64,000 nucleotides of DNA from Bathynomus jamesi (GCA_023014485.1 JAJOZX010012230.1:41579-105578), one strand, 5' to 3'; shown: positions 10,687 through 21,251, counted from the stretch's first letter. The notes: a model not told the origin generated them from the sequence alone. Made by a program: numbers and translations.

Positions 10687-11162
10687 TAGTGGTGGACCGG
10701 ATGTCAGTTTTTCAACATCTGCGGACGCGGATTTTTTATTTCAATATCCGCGGATGCGGATATTTAGTTAATCTATCAATATAATATAGAATTATGAATA
10801 TATGACATAATTTTTCAAATTTCGTATCTATTATTGCAGGCAATGCATAAGAATTAAATTAATATTAATGTTTTCATTATGATAAAAATAATAACTTTCT
10901 CAAGAGCTTCAGCCACAGAAAATTCAACAAGTTTCATTCAATTTTCTGTGTTACCAGCTATTTATATTTTGAGGTTTATATATTTGTTTGTTCATTAATA
11001 ATACTTTACATGAAATGTGTATGACTGGGCCTTATAAGCTACTTTATAAGCTAATTTAATCGTAAATTGCATAATTTATTAGAGATAATATCCGCATAAC
11101 ATCCGCAGTCAGAAGTGCGGATGCGGATGTTAAAAATGACGCGGATATCCGGTCCACCACTA
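10687..11162. mobile_element. hAT-type non-autonomous element (TAGTGGTGGACC family), copy 1
   Basis: Ends TAGTGGTGGACCGGATGTCA and GATATCCGGTCCACCACTA are inverted repeats; both flanks read ATATATAT, compatible with an 8-bp duplication in a TA tract. The inner ends are rich in GGATGCGGAT motifs. No coding capacity. Same family at 11940 and 32987; a distant relative is the element at 40818. Confidence 0.8.
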
Positions 11163-11529
11163 ATATATATATAAATTAACGATTGGTTAGGTTAAGTCGT
11201 AATATTTTCGTTAGTTTTAACGTTTTATTTGATTAGGTATACACGGATAATGTAAAGGAACGTAAACTACACTAGGAACCACACCCAAAAGTGTTACCTA
11301 TAAAAAACCCACTACATCTGTCAGTTATTACATACACTACCTCACTTACGCGCCCCAACCTTCCCAAACAAAAGTCATACATAATATTGATGGTGATATT
11401 GCAAAAACTTCTCTGCAGTAAAACACTAATTTTACTAAATTAAAAATTGACAAATGTCTAATGTAGAGACCCTTTAAGAGCGCTTCAAACGCAGTTATTA
11501 CGATAGCAAAGAGACACGAGTGGAATCCA

Positions 11530-11573
<44 letters not shown>

Positions 11574-11939
11574 TGGATTCCACTCGTGTCTCTTTGCTAT
11601 CGTAATAACTGCGTTTGAAGCGCTCTTAAAGGGTCTCTACATTAGACATTTGTCAATTTTTAATTTAGTAAAATTAGTGTTTTACTGCAGAGAAGTTTTT
11701 GCAATATCACCATCAATATATGTATTGACTTTTGTTTGGGAAGGTTGGGCGCGTAAGTGAGGTAGTGTATGTAATAACTGACAGATGTAGTGGGTTTTTT
11801 TTAGGTAACACTTTTGGGTGTGGTTCCTAGTGTAGTTTACGTTCCTTTACATTATCCGTGTATACCTAATCAAATAAAACGTTAAAACTAACGAAAATAT
11901 TACGACTTAACCTAACCAATCGTTAATTTATATATATAT

Positions 11940-12421
11940 TAGTGGTGGACCGGATATCCGCGTCATTTTTAACATCCGCATCCGCACTTCTGACTGCGGA
12001 TGTTATGCGGATATTATCTCTAATAAATTATGCAATTTACGATTAAATTAGCTTATAAAGTAGCTTATAAGGCCCAGTCATACACATTTCATGTAAAGTA
12101 TTATTAATGAACAAACAAATATATAAACCTCAAAATATAAATAGCTGGTAACACAGAAAATTGAATGAAACTTGTTGAATTTTCTGTGGCTGAAGCTCTT
12201 GAGAAAGTTATTATTTTTATCATAATGAAAACATTAATATTAATTTTAATTCTTATGCATTGCCTGCAATAATAGTAATATTACGAAATTTGAAAAATTA
12301 TGTCATATATTCATAATTCTATATTATATTGATAGATTAACTAAATATCCGCATCCGCGGATATTGAAATAAAAAATCCGCGTCCGCAGATGTTGAAAAA
12401 CTGACATCCGGTCCACCACTA
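11940..12421. mobile_element. hAT-type non-autonomous element, copy 2 (inverted partner in palindrome)
   Basis: Reverse-oriented duplicate of the element at 10687-11162, produced by the palindrome rather than by a separate insertion. Ends TAGTGGTGGACCGGATATCC and ACATCCGGTCCACCACTA. Confidence 0.8.
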
Positions 12422-12491
12422 ATATATATATATATATATACACAGTATATTTTATATATAAATAAATTGACGAGTGGTTAGGTTAAGTCGT

Positions 12492-12640
12492 AATATTTTC
12501 GTTAGATTTAACGTTTTATTTGATGGATTCATTTAAAAAATGTCTCCTAAAGATCCTAGTGTAGTTTACGTTCCCCAACTTTGACCTCGTGTAATTTGTG
12601 TCCCCTTTTGCCGTCAGGAGGACGTAAACTGTACACTTGC
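12492..12640. mobile_element. right end of a Merlin-type element (GGAGC/GGGCA family)
   Basis: From the inner motif GTTAGGTTAAGTCGTAATAT outwards through TTTAACGTTTTATTTGATGG, CTAGTGTAGTTTACGTTCCC and TGTCCCCTTTTGCCGTCAGG to ACACTTGCCC, this matches the right end of the complete element at 45988-47530. The left part has been replaced by the palindrome. Confidence 0.65.
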
Positions 12641-13153
12641 CCTAAAAATTTGTATAAAAAAAAAATCTAGTAACATTTTTACCGTCGGAAAAATGGTATA
12701 TCTATGTATAGATATGCATCTTGTAGGTATATACTTGTATATCTATGTTCGATTGGTCGCCTCCTTCACGAAAGTAACGGTTTGGAAGTTTGGTTCCATT
12801 TTTAAAATAATTCTTTACGAAAATTTTATATTAATATTCAAATAATTTCGTTCCCTTTTAAAATAATTCGTAACAATTAACAATCATTATAAATTCCATA
12901 TTCGAATTTAACACACGACAAAAACTTTTAAAAACGAATTCCACATAAATTTAGAAAATCACGTTTCACCTTGCGATAATCGTCAGTCAAGTCGTTTATC
13001 AGAAGTGTTGAACATAAACGGGCAAAAATAATTTAACAGGGAGGTAAAAAAAAAAAAAAAAACTATATCACCACAGACATTACTTATCCCTTTTGTTGAC
13101 AAGATCAAAACATTGACACTCTGAAAAACTAACTTAATCTAACCTAACCTCTC
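12641..13153. other. unassigned AT-rich region
   Basis: No gene, RNA or inverted repeat recognised; contains an A17 run near 13050. Confidence 0.35.
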
Positions 13154-13157
13154 TTAA

Positions 13158-13306
13158 TCCGTTCGCTGCGCAACCCGTAATATCACGGGCTCTCGCTTCT
13201 AGCCTTTCTGCGCAGCCCCGTATATACTCGGGTTTAAACTTTAAACTGAGATATCTCTTTGCGTTTTTGGCTCGATTCGTAACTGGGTGCTCGCGCAGTT
13301 AACGGG
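13158..13306. mobile_element. piggyBac-like MITE
   Basis: TTAA at 13154-13157 and again at 13307-13310 flank a 149-bp element whose ends are inverted: TCCGTTCGCTGCGC and GCGCAGTTAACGGG. TTAA duplication plus C-rich short terminal repeats is the piggyBac signature. No coding content. Confidence 0.65.
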
Positions 13307-13518
13307 TTAATCTAATCTAACATAATATAACTTAATCCACAGTGTAGGTATATATATACACAGTGATGGGCTTCTGGCATTTTCAGCCTGCGCGGGAATC
13401 TGACTGAGTCAGCGTCCCGTTTCCTTTTTACGTCATTGCTGACGTCATTACTCAAATGGAAGTTTCTACGTTGTTACAGAGTACCGCGGCACACTTTAAA
13501 GGCATTTTGCATTTATTT

Positions 13519-16500
13519 ACAGTTGTTGTTGTTGTTGTTGGTTAGCCGATCAGCCCACCCTGGCCGGCGGCACGCAGGTAACCGATCGCCTTCTCCGGAG
13601 TGGACCAGAGGTTCAGCGCACTAGTGATGTTGTGTTGTGTCCTATGTTGTGCTTGAGCGGTACAGTCTGTCATAATGTGTTCAATTGTTTGTGGTGTGTC
13701 CTGGCACAGGTGGCAGGTGTCGTCTGTGGAATTGTCTAGGCTGTGCTTATGTCTTATGTCTGTAAGTTGGGGTGATGTCCACATCGGAATCGTGCTAAGT
13801 TAACTCGATCAGATCTGCTCAGGCTGGTCTCTGACCTGTCAGTGGGTGGCGACTTCGCACCTAGGACTGCATTCGGACCGAGTCGTGTCAGTGCTTTGTG
13901 GGTTAGGTGTGTGTGTATGTGTTTTCTGTACTGTGTGATGTCTGTGGGGCGTGGTATGGACTGGAGTATTTGGTTATAATGTCTCTCTGGTGTTACCTTA
14001 ATGGTGCGAGGTGTCGGTGCATGATTGTACATGTGGTGGCAAGGGTGTTGTGGGTTAGTTGTCGCTGCTGCCATGAATTGTGTTCCCCTCATGTTTAAAT
14101 GTTCCCTAACTTTCAGTATTTTTGTTTCTGTGTGCAGGTGTTCTATTGGTGTTGTTTGAGTACATCCTGTAATGATACGAAGTTCGTTGTTTTGTGTTGT
14201 CTGTAAGGTGTTTATGTGTGTGTTTGAGATAATGGGTGCCCAGCATGGGCTAGCATAGTCCATAACTGAGCGAATATATTGTTTGTATATGAGTGATGTT
14301 GTTTCCAGCTGGTGTCCAAAATTTGTGCCTCTTAGTACCCTAAGCGTGTTAAGTCTTGACGTACATTTGTTTTTAATGTCCTGAATGTGGTTTGCAAAAG
14401 ATAATGATGTGTTGTATGTGACCCCAAGAATTCTGGTCCTTTGAGTGTGTGAAATGTCGGTGTTGTTTAGTGTAAGCTGTGGAGTTATGTGATGTTCTTT
14501 TGTGTTGCTTGTTAGCAAGGTGATGGTTGATTTTATGGGCGTCACTTTGAGTCTATTGTGTGTGAGCCAGTCTTATATACTGTGTATGTATGTTTGTAGG
14601 TTATTTGTAGCGGTGTTGATGTTGTTGTGGGTGGATGTTAGAGTGATGTCATCTGCATATGATGATAAGATAAGCTTGTTATCGATGGGTGTTAGACTGT
14701 CATGCATGAATAAGTTGAACAGTGTTGGTGAGAGAACAGAGCCTTGAGGGACCCCGTTCGGAAAAAGCTTGTTTTTGGATAACTTGCTATTAAATGTGAC
14801 ATGTGAGTATCTTCCTGAAAGGTAGTTGCTCAGCCACCTTTTGGTGTTATTGTGCATGTTTGTGTTGAGTATTTTGTTTATGAGAGGGAAACGTGGGATA
14901 GCATTAAATGATTTACTAATGTTTATTGTTGCTAATAGTGTACGTTGAGCTGGTCGTCTGGAGTTGATGCCATCCATGATGTGCTGCGTGAGGTTAGTGA
15001 GTAATGTCGTGGTTGAGTGGTGAGGTCTGAATCCATGTTTAGTAGGCGATAGTGGTATGTGTGGGTTGGTGATTTGTAAGATTAGTCTTTCTGTTACTGT
15101 GGAAGGTGTGCATAGTAAAGTAATTGGTCTATAGGAAGCTGGTTCTGTTGGATTTTTGTTTGGTTTGAGTAGTGTAATAATTTTATCTTGTTTCCATATG
15201 GCAGGAATAATACAGTGTTGGTATGAATATGTGTTGATGTTTGTGAGAGCTAGTATTCCCTGTGGGCCCAAGTGTTTAAGGTGTATGTTAGATATGTTGT
15301 CTGGTCCAGTAGCCTTCGAATTCTTAATGTTTTTGATGACCTTGGTGGTCTGGTCTGTATTGAAGGGTGTAATGGTCGTGTCGAGTCAGTAGGTTTTCTT
15401 GTGTCTGGCCGTTTGTCTGGCTGCGTGTTTCTGGTTGTTGTCTCTGTTTAAGTGACTTATCTTTGCGTAGTGATTAACTAGAATGTTAGCTTGTTGTGTA
15501 TATGTTGAGATATTACTTTGGCTGCGACAGATAGCCGCGTGTGAGGTGTGAATGCCGCTGTTAGAGTGGGTAACGCTGTTTATAGTCTTGTATAGCCTGG
15601 ATGTATCTGTGGAGTGGTTTAGTGTTGTTATGAATACCTAAATGTTTCTGTTTGTTTTTCTTTAAGTTTGTTGTTTAGTTCTGTGTTGAGCTGTTGTATC
15701 TGCTGTTTTATGGCTTCTGTGTGTGGTGTTTGTGTGTTATGTTTGAGGTTGTTACGTTGCCTTATGAGGTGGGCTATTTCTCTAGTGTAATTTGGGTTGT
15801 ATTTCGTAATGCTGCCCTTGGGTATGTATTTGTTTGCATTATTGATGATCTGATTAAATGTCTTGAGTGTTGTATTGATGTTTATAATGGGTGTGCTGTT
15901 TAATGTGGTGAGTTGTTCCTCTCTCTGTATTTTGAAATGTTCCCAATCAGCTTTCTTGTAATTTCTGTAAGTGTGCTTAAGGCTGGTGGGGCAGAGTGTA
16001 GAACGTGTTATAATGATGATGGGCAGGTGATCTGATGACAGTTGTTTTTCTGTTCTCCAGTGTGTATGTGTTGCTAGTGAGGGGGAACAGAACGTTACGT
16101 CTGGGGAGGAGTTTGAGTATCCTGCTTGATGTGGTATGTGTGTATGTTCTTCTGTGTTGTTAAGAATGAAGAGGCTGTTTAGTTGTGTGGCTATGTTGGC
16201 GCCTCTGGTGTTGTTTTGGTTGTGCAGGTACCAACTAGTGTCTTTAGCGTTGAAGTCTCCTCCTAAGATAACATTAGTGAGAGAGGCCAGATTGTGTAAC
16301 TGTGGATTATAATTGGCTGGCACCTGAGGTGAACTATCTGGTGGGATGTAAATGTTGATGAGTGTGGTGTTGTTTTGCGCGTGTTTTAATGTTAACTGCC
16401 TGTATTCCTATCGTGTTATCTGCTTGGATTGTGTTTGTAATTTTTTGGGTGGCATCAGTGAAGCTAATGCTTTTACGTATGTAAGTGATAAGTCCAACCC

Positions 16501-16765
16501 CGTGATCCCCAGTACGATCTTGACGGATCGCCGTGAAGTCAGGGATGGTGGGTCTTTTGTGTGTGCGTTTTAGTTTTGTTTCTTGTATAAGTGCTATGTG
16601 AATGTTTTGTTTGTGTACGAATTCCCTAAGCTGCATGATTTTGTTTGTGAGGCCATCTACGTTGTATTATAATATGTTAATATTATGCTTCTGTAAGACA
16701 CATGGTCTTATTGTGTCTATGTCTTTGTGTATGGTGACATGTGTAAGTTCTAGTGGGGCCTGGAT
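13519..16765 (-). mobile_element. non-LTR retrotransposon (Jockey/I-like), 5' truncated
   Basis: On the minus strand, a 3.2-kb LINE with an endonuclease domain, reverse transcriptase and a C-terminal Cys/His motif, ending at its 3' side in a (CAA)n tail (GTTGTT repeat at 13523-13540 on the plus strand). A simple-repeat tail and 5' truncation are usual for target-primed insertion. ORF1 is absent. The strand bias (coding strand very rich in A and C) differs from the surroundings. Clade assignment beyond Jockey/I group is tentative. Confidence 0.8.
13542..16680 (-). pseudogene. LINE endonuclease-reverse transcriptase polyprotein, degenerate
   Basis: From 16680 down: apurinic-type endonuclease (IHIALIQETKL; VILGGDFNAKDTSW; SSDHLPI), then reverse transcriptase (YRPITLLCTPS; GVPQGSVLSPTLFNLF; SYADDITLT), then a thumb region (ILGVTYNTSLSFANHI) and a C-terminal CHLCQDTPQTIEHIMTDC zinc-type motif, stop at about 13544. 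Frameshifts or stops lie near 16660, 16380, 15610 and 14560 and just after NLQT. In motif A the expected DISKAFD reads NISKSFN: both Asp are Asn, including the catalytic one. The copy is dead on several counts. Confidence 0.85.
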
Positions 16766-16877
16766 TACTTAATAAAATTTGCCTGATTCACCCTCATTTT
16801 AAAAATGTTTATACCTATTTGGCAACTCAGTTGGGGATTTGAAGCGCAGCCATTTTTGCAAGAGTAATCCCCTAGAC

Positions 16878-17077
16878 CGGTGGTCGGCGAACAGGGGTAA
16901 ATTACCCCAAATGGGATACATTTAAACATTTTGGGGGTAATGCGTGCGGTATGAGACACCATATGCAACAATTTTAAGAGCAATTGGCTTGTTTTTGTTT
17001 ACTTTGAAGTCTGAGGGTAATTTCATTTTACTCAAATAGATTTTTGGGTAATACCCAAAAAAGTTCCCCGACCCATG
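16878..17077. mobile_element. hAT MITE family A, copy 1
   Basis: 200 bp, ends CGGTGGTCGGCGAACAGGGG and GTTCCCCGACCCATG, flanked by the perfect 8-bp duplication CCCTAGAC (16870-16877 and 17078-17085). Nearly identical to copy 2 at 18178. Centre contains TTTACTTTGAAGTCTG. No coding capacity. Confidence 0.92.
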
Positions 17078-17403
17078 CCCTAGACTAATAATTAATCTAA
17101 CCTAATAATAACTTGTCGATAGAATGTCAAGTTGATCAGATATCGTGAGGCCTATCCCTACAACCAAATGTTCTTATACTTTAATGGAAGACTTTAAAAA
17201 GTAGACTTATTGGCCGGGTAAAAAAAAAAATGGTACTTACGTATTAACGGGGGCCACCACATATTGATGATTGGTTAGGTTAAGTTGTAATATTTTCGTT
17301 AGTTGAAAATTTCTAATACATCATATTTTTTAAATAGCAATATTTTTTAAAATATTTTTTTATACAATTTTCTGAAAAAAAATTACTTTTTTTAGGCTTA
17401 TTC

Positions 17404-18504
17404 ATGATGAAAATTTGGGATCTACCAAAAAGTGAAGAAGATGAGGTCTCTTTTTTGCAAGCCAAAGAAATTCTACCTGCTGAACGTATATGCGAAAAAG
17501 GTCACAAGATGAAGCTGTACTTTGGGGAAAGAATTCAATGGTGCTGTAATATTAGTAGTTGCCGTAGTAAAGTAAACATGCGCGTTGGGAACTGGTTTAT
17601 GGGATCACGGCTTCCTTTTGTAACTGCTCTCCGTTTTATTTACTGCTGGTCAGAAGAAATGACTTCGATAGATTGGTGCCACCGACAATTGGACATGGCG
17701 GACAAAACTACAATAGACTGGAATAATTACCTCAGAGAAGTGTGCGTAGATGCTCTAAAAGCACGGTCAATTAAGAAAATCGGCGGTGATAATTTAATTG
17801 TAGAGATCGACGAAAGCCTCTTTAGTAAACGAAAGAACAATGCCGGTCGTCAACTTCCACAGCAATGGATATTTGGAGGCATTTGTCGTCAAACTAAGGA
17901 ATGCTTTCTACTTCAAGTTCCTGATCGTACTGCTTCCACCCTAATGGAGGCTATAAAAAACAATATCGCTCAGGGATCGATAATTTACTCATACTCATGG
18001 CCGTCATACATATCGGAACATCTAGCAGAGTCAGGATTTCAATACTTTAAAGTTAACCACAAGTACAATTTCGTCAATCCGGAAACTGGTACTCACATAC
18101 AAGAGATCGAAAGGCTCTGTGGATCAGCTAAGTGGAGAAATAAAAAGCATCGAGGCACTGCATGCCATCACCTAGAGCAGTGGTCGGCGAACAGGGGTAA
18201 ATTACCCCAAATGGGGTACATTTAAAAATTTTGGGGGTAATGCGTGCGGTATGAGACACACCATATGCAACAATTTTAAAAGCAATTGGCTTGTTTTTGT
18301 TTACTTTGAAGTCTGGGGGTAATTTCATTTTACTCAAATAGATTTTTGGGTAATACCCAAAAAAGTTCCCCGACCCATGACCTAGAGCCATATCTTGCTG
18401 AATTTATGTGGCGACAGTTGGTACATGATCACGATCCATTCAATTCCATTCTTAATGCTATTAAAAAATTTTGGCCTCCAGAAACAAATGTTTCTAATGT
18501 GTGA
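17404..18504 (+). pseudogene. Merlin (IS1595/ISXO2-like) transposase, interrupted
   Basis: The ORF starts at ATG 17404. Residues about 25-60 hold a zinc-ribbon-like set of Cys (ERICEKGHKM, WCCNISSCRSK). The DDE domain follows: first Asp in VEIDESLFSKRK, Asn-rich FKVNHKYNFVNPETGTH, and Glu in IQEIERL. The second catalytic Asp expected in IYSDSW is Tyr here (IYSYSWPSY). The frame is broken at 18177 by the hAT MITE; deleting the MITE and one duplication restores HHLEPYLAEFMWRQLVHDHD to a stop at 18502-18504. Apart from the insertion, the Asp-to-Tyr change and a probable Trp-to-Cys (ERLCGSAK), the gene is in good shape, so it decayed recently. Confidence 0.92.
18178..18379. mobile_element. hAT MITE family A, copy 2, inside Merlin transposase
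   Basis: 202 bp, ends CAGTGGTCGGCGAACAGGGG and GTTCCCCGACCCATG, perfect 8-bp duplication ACCTAGAG (18170-18177 and 18380-18387). Inserted into the transposase reading frame, so it is younger than the Merlin insertion. Confidence 0.95.
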
Positions 18505-18689
18505 CATGTGTTAATCATTGTAAATATTTGAAATATAAATCATTGTAAGTATTTTAAAAAATATTGCTATTTAAAAAATATGATGTATTAAAAATTTTCA
18601 ACTAACGAAAATATTACAACTTAACCTAACCAATCATCAATATGTGGTGGCCCCCCGTTAATACGTAAGTACCAAAAAAATTATACCCA

Positions 18690-19240
18690 ATACCCAAGTG
18701 TTTTTATTTCTTGTATACTCATCATTAGTTGAATTCCACTCACAAAAAATAAGTCCGCTATAAGCCACTAAAATATTTTAAATTAAAAACCTAATTTCTA
18801 CATCTTTATTAATTCATTTTTGGGATAAACTATGAATTTAAAGTAAAAAAAATAAATAAAAAAAAAAAATCCCCACTGTTAAAAGCGCAAGTTACCCATT
18901 TAACTTTGGTTTCTATGGTTGAAAATGAAACAGAAAATGTGATGTCAGATGTCAAAAGGGAAGTTATGTTTCTTCCAGAAAAAAAAAATGGAGCAAGACA
19001 GAAGTTTTAAAATCTGTGTGTGCCGTTCGCCAATTGAATTTTGAAAGTCGTTTGAAGTTAGAATCTTAAATTAGGCAGTTGTAATAGCAGAAACTAATAA
19101 TATGTACTATTACTTAAACGCACTACTTACCAGTTTTATGGGGAATTGCTGGCACTGGAAAACGTAAGGACCCATAACCATATCATTGTCCTAGGGCTCC
19201 AATGACAAATTTTTGGAATATTAGTGAACTCACTGCGACA
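18690..19240. other. unassigned region
   Basis: AT-rich sequence without recognisable coding or repeat structure. Confidence 0.35.
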
Positions 19241-19243
19241 CGA

Positions 19244-19283
<40 letters not shown>
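19244..19283. repeat. (TA)n microsatellite
   Basis: TA tract followed by a second short TA run and (GT)n to 19327. Reading frames through it are spurious. Confidence 0.9.
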
Positions 19284-19289
19284 GGTGTG

Positions 19290-19328
<39 letters not shown>

Positions 19329-19344
19329 TTTTTTGTTGTTTTTG

Positions 19345-19590
19345 TTGAGTTTGAACGACGGTTCAGGATCGACCTGCGGTCGACCCCTCTGCAGCATCCC
19401 GCCTCATTTGCGGGACTTGGTGAAAGAGGGAATTGCTCTCTGGTCGCCTCCTGCCCTCGTAGCCAGCCACGCATGGCTGGTCAGGGACTTTGCACAAGAA
19501 TCTGTCCAGCTGGTTCTTGAAGTTATTCAGGTTGTGTGGTGGAGATTCCTCACTTCTTTTGGAAGGACATTGAAAAGCTTTGGGCCCCGT
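19345..19590 (-). pseudogene. non-LTR retrotransposon C-terminal fragment 1
   Basis: Minus-strand translation reads GPKAFQCPSKRSEESP, then LNNFKNQLDRFLCKVPDQP and VAGYEGRRRPESNSLF to a stop near 19348. This is the extreme C-terminus of a LINE polyprotein (the block after the reverse transcriptase thumb) and is highly similar to the fragment ending at 21489. Only about 80 codons are present, between TA tracts. Confidence 0.75.
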
Positions 19591-19591
19591 G

Positions 19592-19634
<43 letters not shown>
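19590..19634. repeat. (TA)n microsatellite
   Basis: TA tract between a LINE fragment and a Penelope-like terminal fragment. Confidence 0.9.
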
Positions 19635-19635
<1 letters not shown>

Positions 19636-19760
19636 GTAAACCCACAAGGAAAACGAAAAATTATTCCAAGGTCTTTCGTGTATTCAGAAGTACACATCGT
19701 CAGGGGATTCCTTGTGAATTTACATCATTCATTCATTTCACGTGTTTAATTGTGAAATTT
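19635..19760 (-). mobile_element. solo terminal fragment of Penelope-like family B
   Basis: Carries the same terminal block as the Penelope copies at 22.5 and 25.7 kb: TTCACGTGTTTAATTGTGAA region, CACAAGGAATCC, hammerhead-like core, and TTTTCCTTGTGGGTTTAC, all on the minus strand. No coding part is attached. Confidence 0.75.
19661..19710 (-). ncRNA. hammerhead-ribozyme-like motif, Penelope family B, solo copy
   Basis: Minus strand: CTGACGA (19697-19703), hairpin GTGTA/TACAC with loop CTTCTGAA, GAAA (19674-19677), GACC, TT, then GGAAT. Stem I pairs CC with GG next to the core and further TA/TA; an outer CACAAGG/CCTTGTG pairing could extend it. Single-pair helix III as in the other copies. Confidence 0.6.
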
Positions 19761-19765
19761 ATCTC

Positions 19766-19767
<2 letters not shown>

Positions 19768-19803
<36 letters not shown>

Positions 19804-19820
19804 GTGTGTGTGTGTGTGAC
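19768..19820. repeat. (TA)n then (GT)n
   Basis: Dinucleotide tracts just beyond the Penelope fragment. Confidence 0.9.
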
Positions 19821-19939
19821 ACTGCCGAGCACGGTTTGATAATTAATTATACAATATACAGAATGTTTCCTCTCCTAGTAATATGTTACAGGTTTTGTAA
19901 AAGTTTAAACTGATCATTTTGAAGGGTTCTTTATCAGAT

Positions 19940-20466
19940 ACTGGATAGATACTGAGAACCTTTTAAAGAAGGGCTAGGAATATAATGATCCTTCTGTTGA
20001 AACACTGATCATACCCAAGTTAGAGTATTGCTCGGTCTTAACATCCCCATCTAAAAAAGAAGACATTAGTCAACTACAAAAGATTCAGAGAAGCTTCACA
20101 GCCAAGATCACTGAACGCAAAGAACTAAATTACTGGGAAAGGTTACATGAATTAAATTTATATTCGCCTGAAAGAAGAAAGTGGTACACTATTATTTACA
20201 CTTGGAAAATAATAGAGGAACTAGTCCCTGATCTCTTTGAACCCTACAACCACAAATAACAGTAAAAGTAGAAAGAAAGATTGTGTCGTGCTCCCAAATT
20301 AAAGGCTGGACAGGGAACATCATCAACCCTGAAGGAAAATAGTTTTATTGTGAGAGGACCAAGGCTGTTCAACCAGCTACCCAAGGAACTAAGGAACACG
20401 AATGGTGTAGCTGTGGATATCTTCAAAAAAAACTTTCAGATGAGCCGGGAATACCTAGCTATGTGA
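19940..20466 (+). pseudogene. non-LTR retrotransposon C-terminal fragment 2
   Basis: Plus-strand translation: GWILRTF, IPKLEYCSVLTSP, QKIQRSFTAKI, YWERLHELNLYSPERRK, TIIYTWKIIEELVPDLFEPYN, a stop-containing gap near 20260, then VRGPRLFNQLPKELRNTNGV and VDIFKKNFQM to a stop at 20464-20466. This is the thumb and C-terminal region of a CR1/Jockey-type LINE. It is related to, but diverged from, the fragments on either side, and is in opposite orientation. Confidence 0.8.
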
Positions 20467-20759
20467 AGTGGAGATCGCAAGAAACCAACTTTTTACTTCA
20501 CCAGGCCAACTCAAGCGAAGGGGCAACAAGCCTGACCTTCGTCAAATGAAGACTCATCGCACGAAACATCTGAAAGGTTCAAAGGAAAGGAGAGGTATCA
20601 ACTGAACAAAGCTTAATTAAGTTTTAACGAAACGTTATGTACTGCATTGATAAATTCCACTACGAGGTTATGCATAAATATCCAAATTAACCAACCCATA
20701 AACCCTAGATGGTTCAACCAACCAAGCAACCGAGACTACAAAATTCTCGTCAAATCTAG

Positions 20760-21010
20760 GTAAGAAGACCATACATGCGAAATAATAATGTTTGGAGTTG
20801 CTTAACTTCCTTCGTAATGGTAAAGGTCACGTAACGGTGAGGGGGGGGGGGACAACAACTTTACGTAGTTCCCCAAACATCCACGGGTCGCTAAATTATT
20901 TAAACGCAGAGGAGGGTCCTCCATCCAACATTTGGACAGCCACAACATCGCTTAACCTGGCTATCTTAACTGGAAGCTGTATTACGACGTAGCCACGACG
21001 TGGCGTACCA
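20760..21010 (+). other. unclassified dispersed sequence, member 1
   Basis: A short frame (20792-20992) begins MELLNFLRNGKGHVTV. The stretch AATAATGTTTGGAGTTG with AAAGGTCACGT resembles 55105-55180 (AATAATGCTTGGAGGTTG, AAAGATCATGT, and a comparable frame LLNLFRGDKDHVMENYH). The two may be relics of one repeat or gene. I do not recognise the protein. Confidence 0.3.
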
Positions 21011-21220
21011 ATCATATTTACATGTAAATCATAGACCACTATTTACATCATCACTTCGTCAGTGCTTCCTCCTTCCGTCGTGAATGGCCCCTTCTTCCTT
21101 TATATTACCGGTTACTTCCTCTTTATGAGAAACGTGCGATAAGCGGAAAAAAAAAACTTTCAGATTAAAATTTGAAAATGGCTTTTTCCAAACTTTCTTC
21201 ATTGAAGGAGAAAACAAAAA

Positions 21221-21251
<31 letters not shown>

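Larger units (their letters stand above)
10617..12491. repeat. 1.9-kb palindrome with (TA)n centre
   Basis: Left arm 10617-11530 and right arm 11571-12491 are inverted copies of about 0.93 kb separated by a 40-bp TA run centred at 11551. From outside in each arm holds: the motif CGACTTAACCTAACC, a TA tract, a hAT-type element (10687-11162 and 11940-12421), the end of a Merlin-type element (ACTAACGAAAATATTACGAC region), and about 255 bp of unassigned sequence ending CACTCGTGTCTCTTTGC. The arms differ by scattered substitutions and small indels, so they are not a trivial read-through copy. The inversion must postdate the hAT insertion. Confidence 0.9.
17232..18673 (+). mobile_element. Merlin-superfamily DNA transposon
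   Basis: 1.44 kb. Terminal inverted repeats of roughly 125 bp start GGTACTTACGTATTAACG and include the inner motif TTGGTTAGGTTAAGTTGT followed by AATATTTTCGTTAGTTGAAA. The 8-bp duplication AAAAAAAT (17224-17231 and 18674-18681) fits Merlin. It carries one transposase gene, split by hAT MITE copy 2. Confidence 0.92.

Noticed and set aside
13907..15392. Plus-strand frames opposite the LINE (rich in Val, Cys, Leu)
   Set aside because: Antisense shadows of the minus-strand reverse transcriptase; composition reflects its A/C bias.
19224..19520. ORFs on both strands through TA and GT tracts
   Set aside because: Ile-Tyr and Cys-Val runs are translations of microsatellites. The downstream part is the opposite strand of a LINE fragment.
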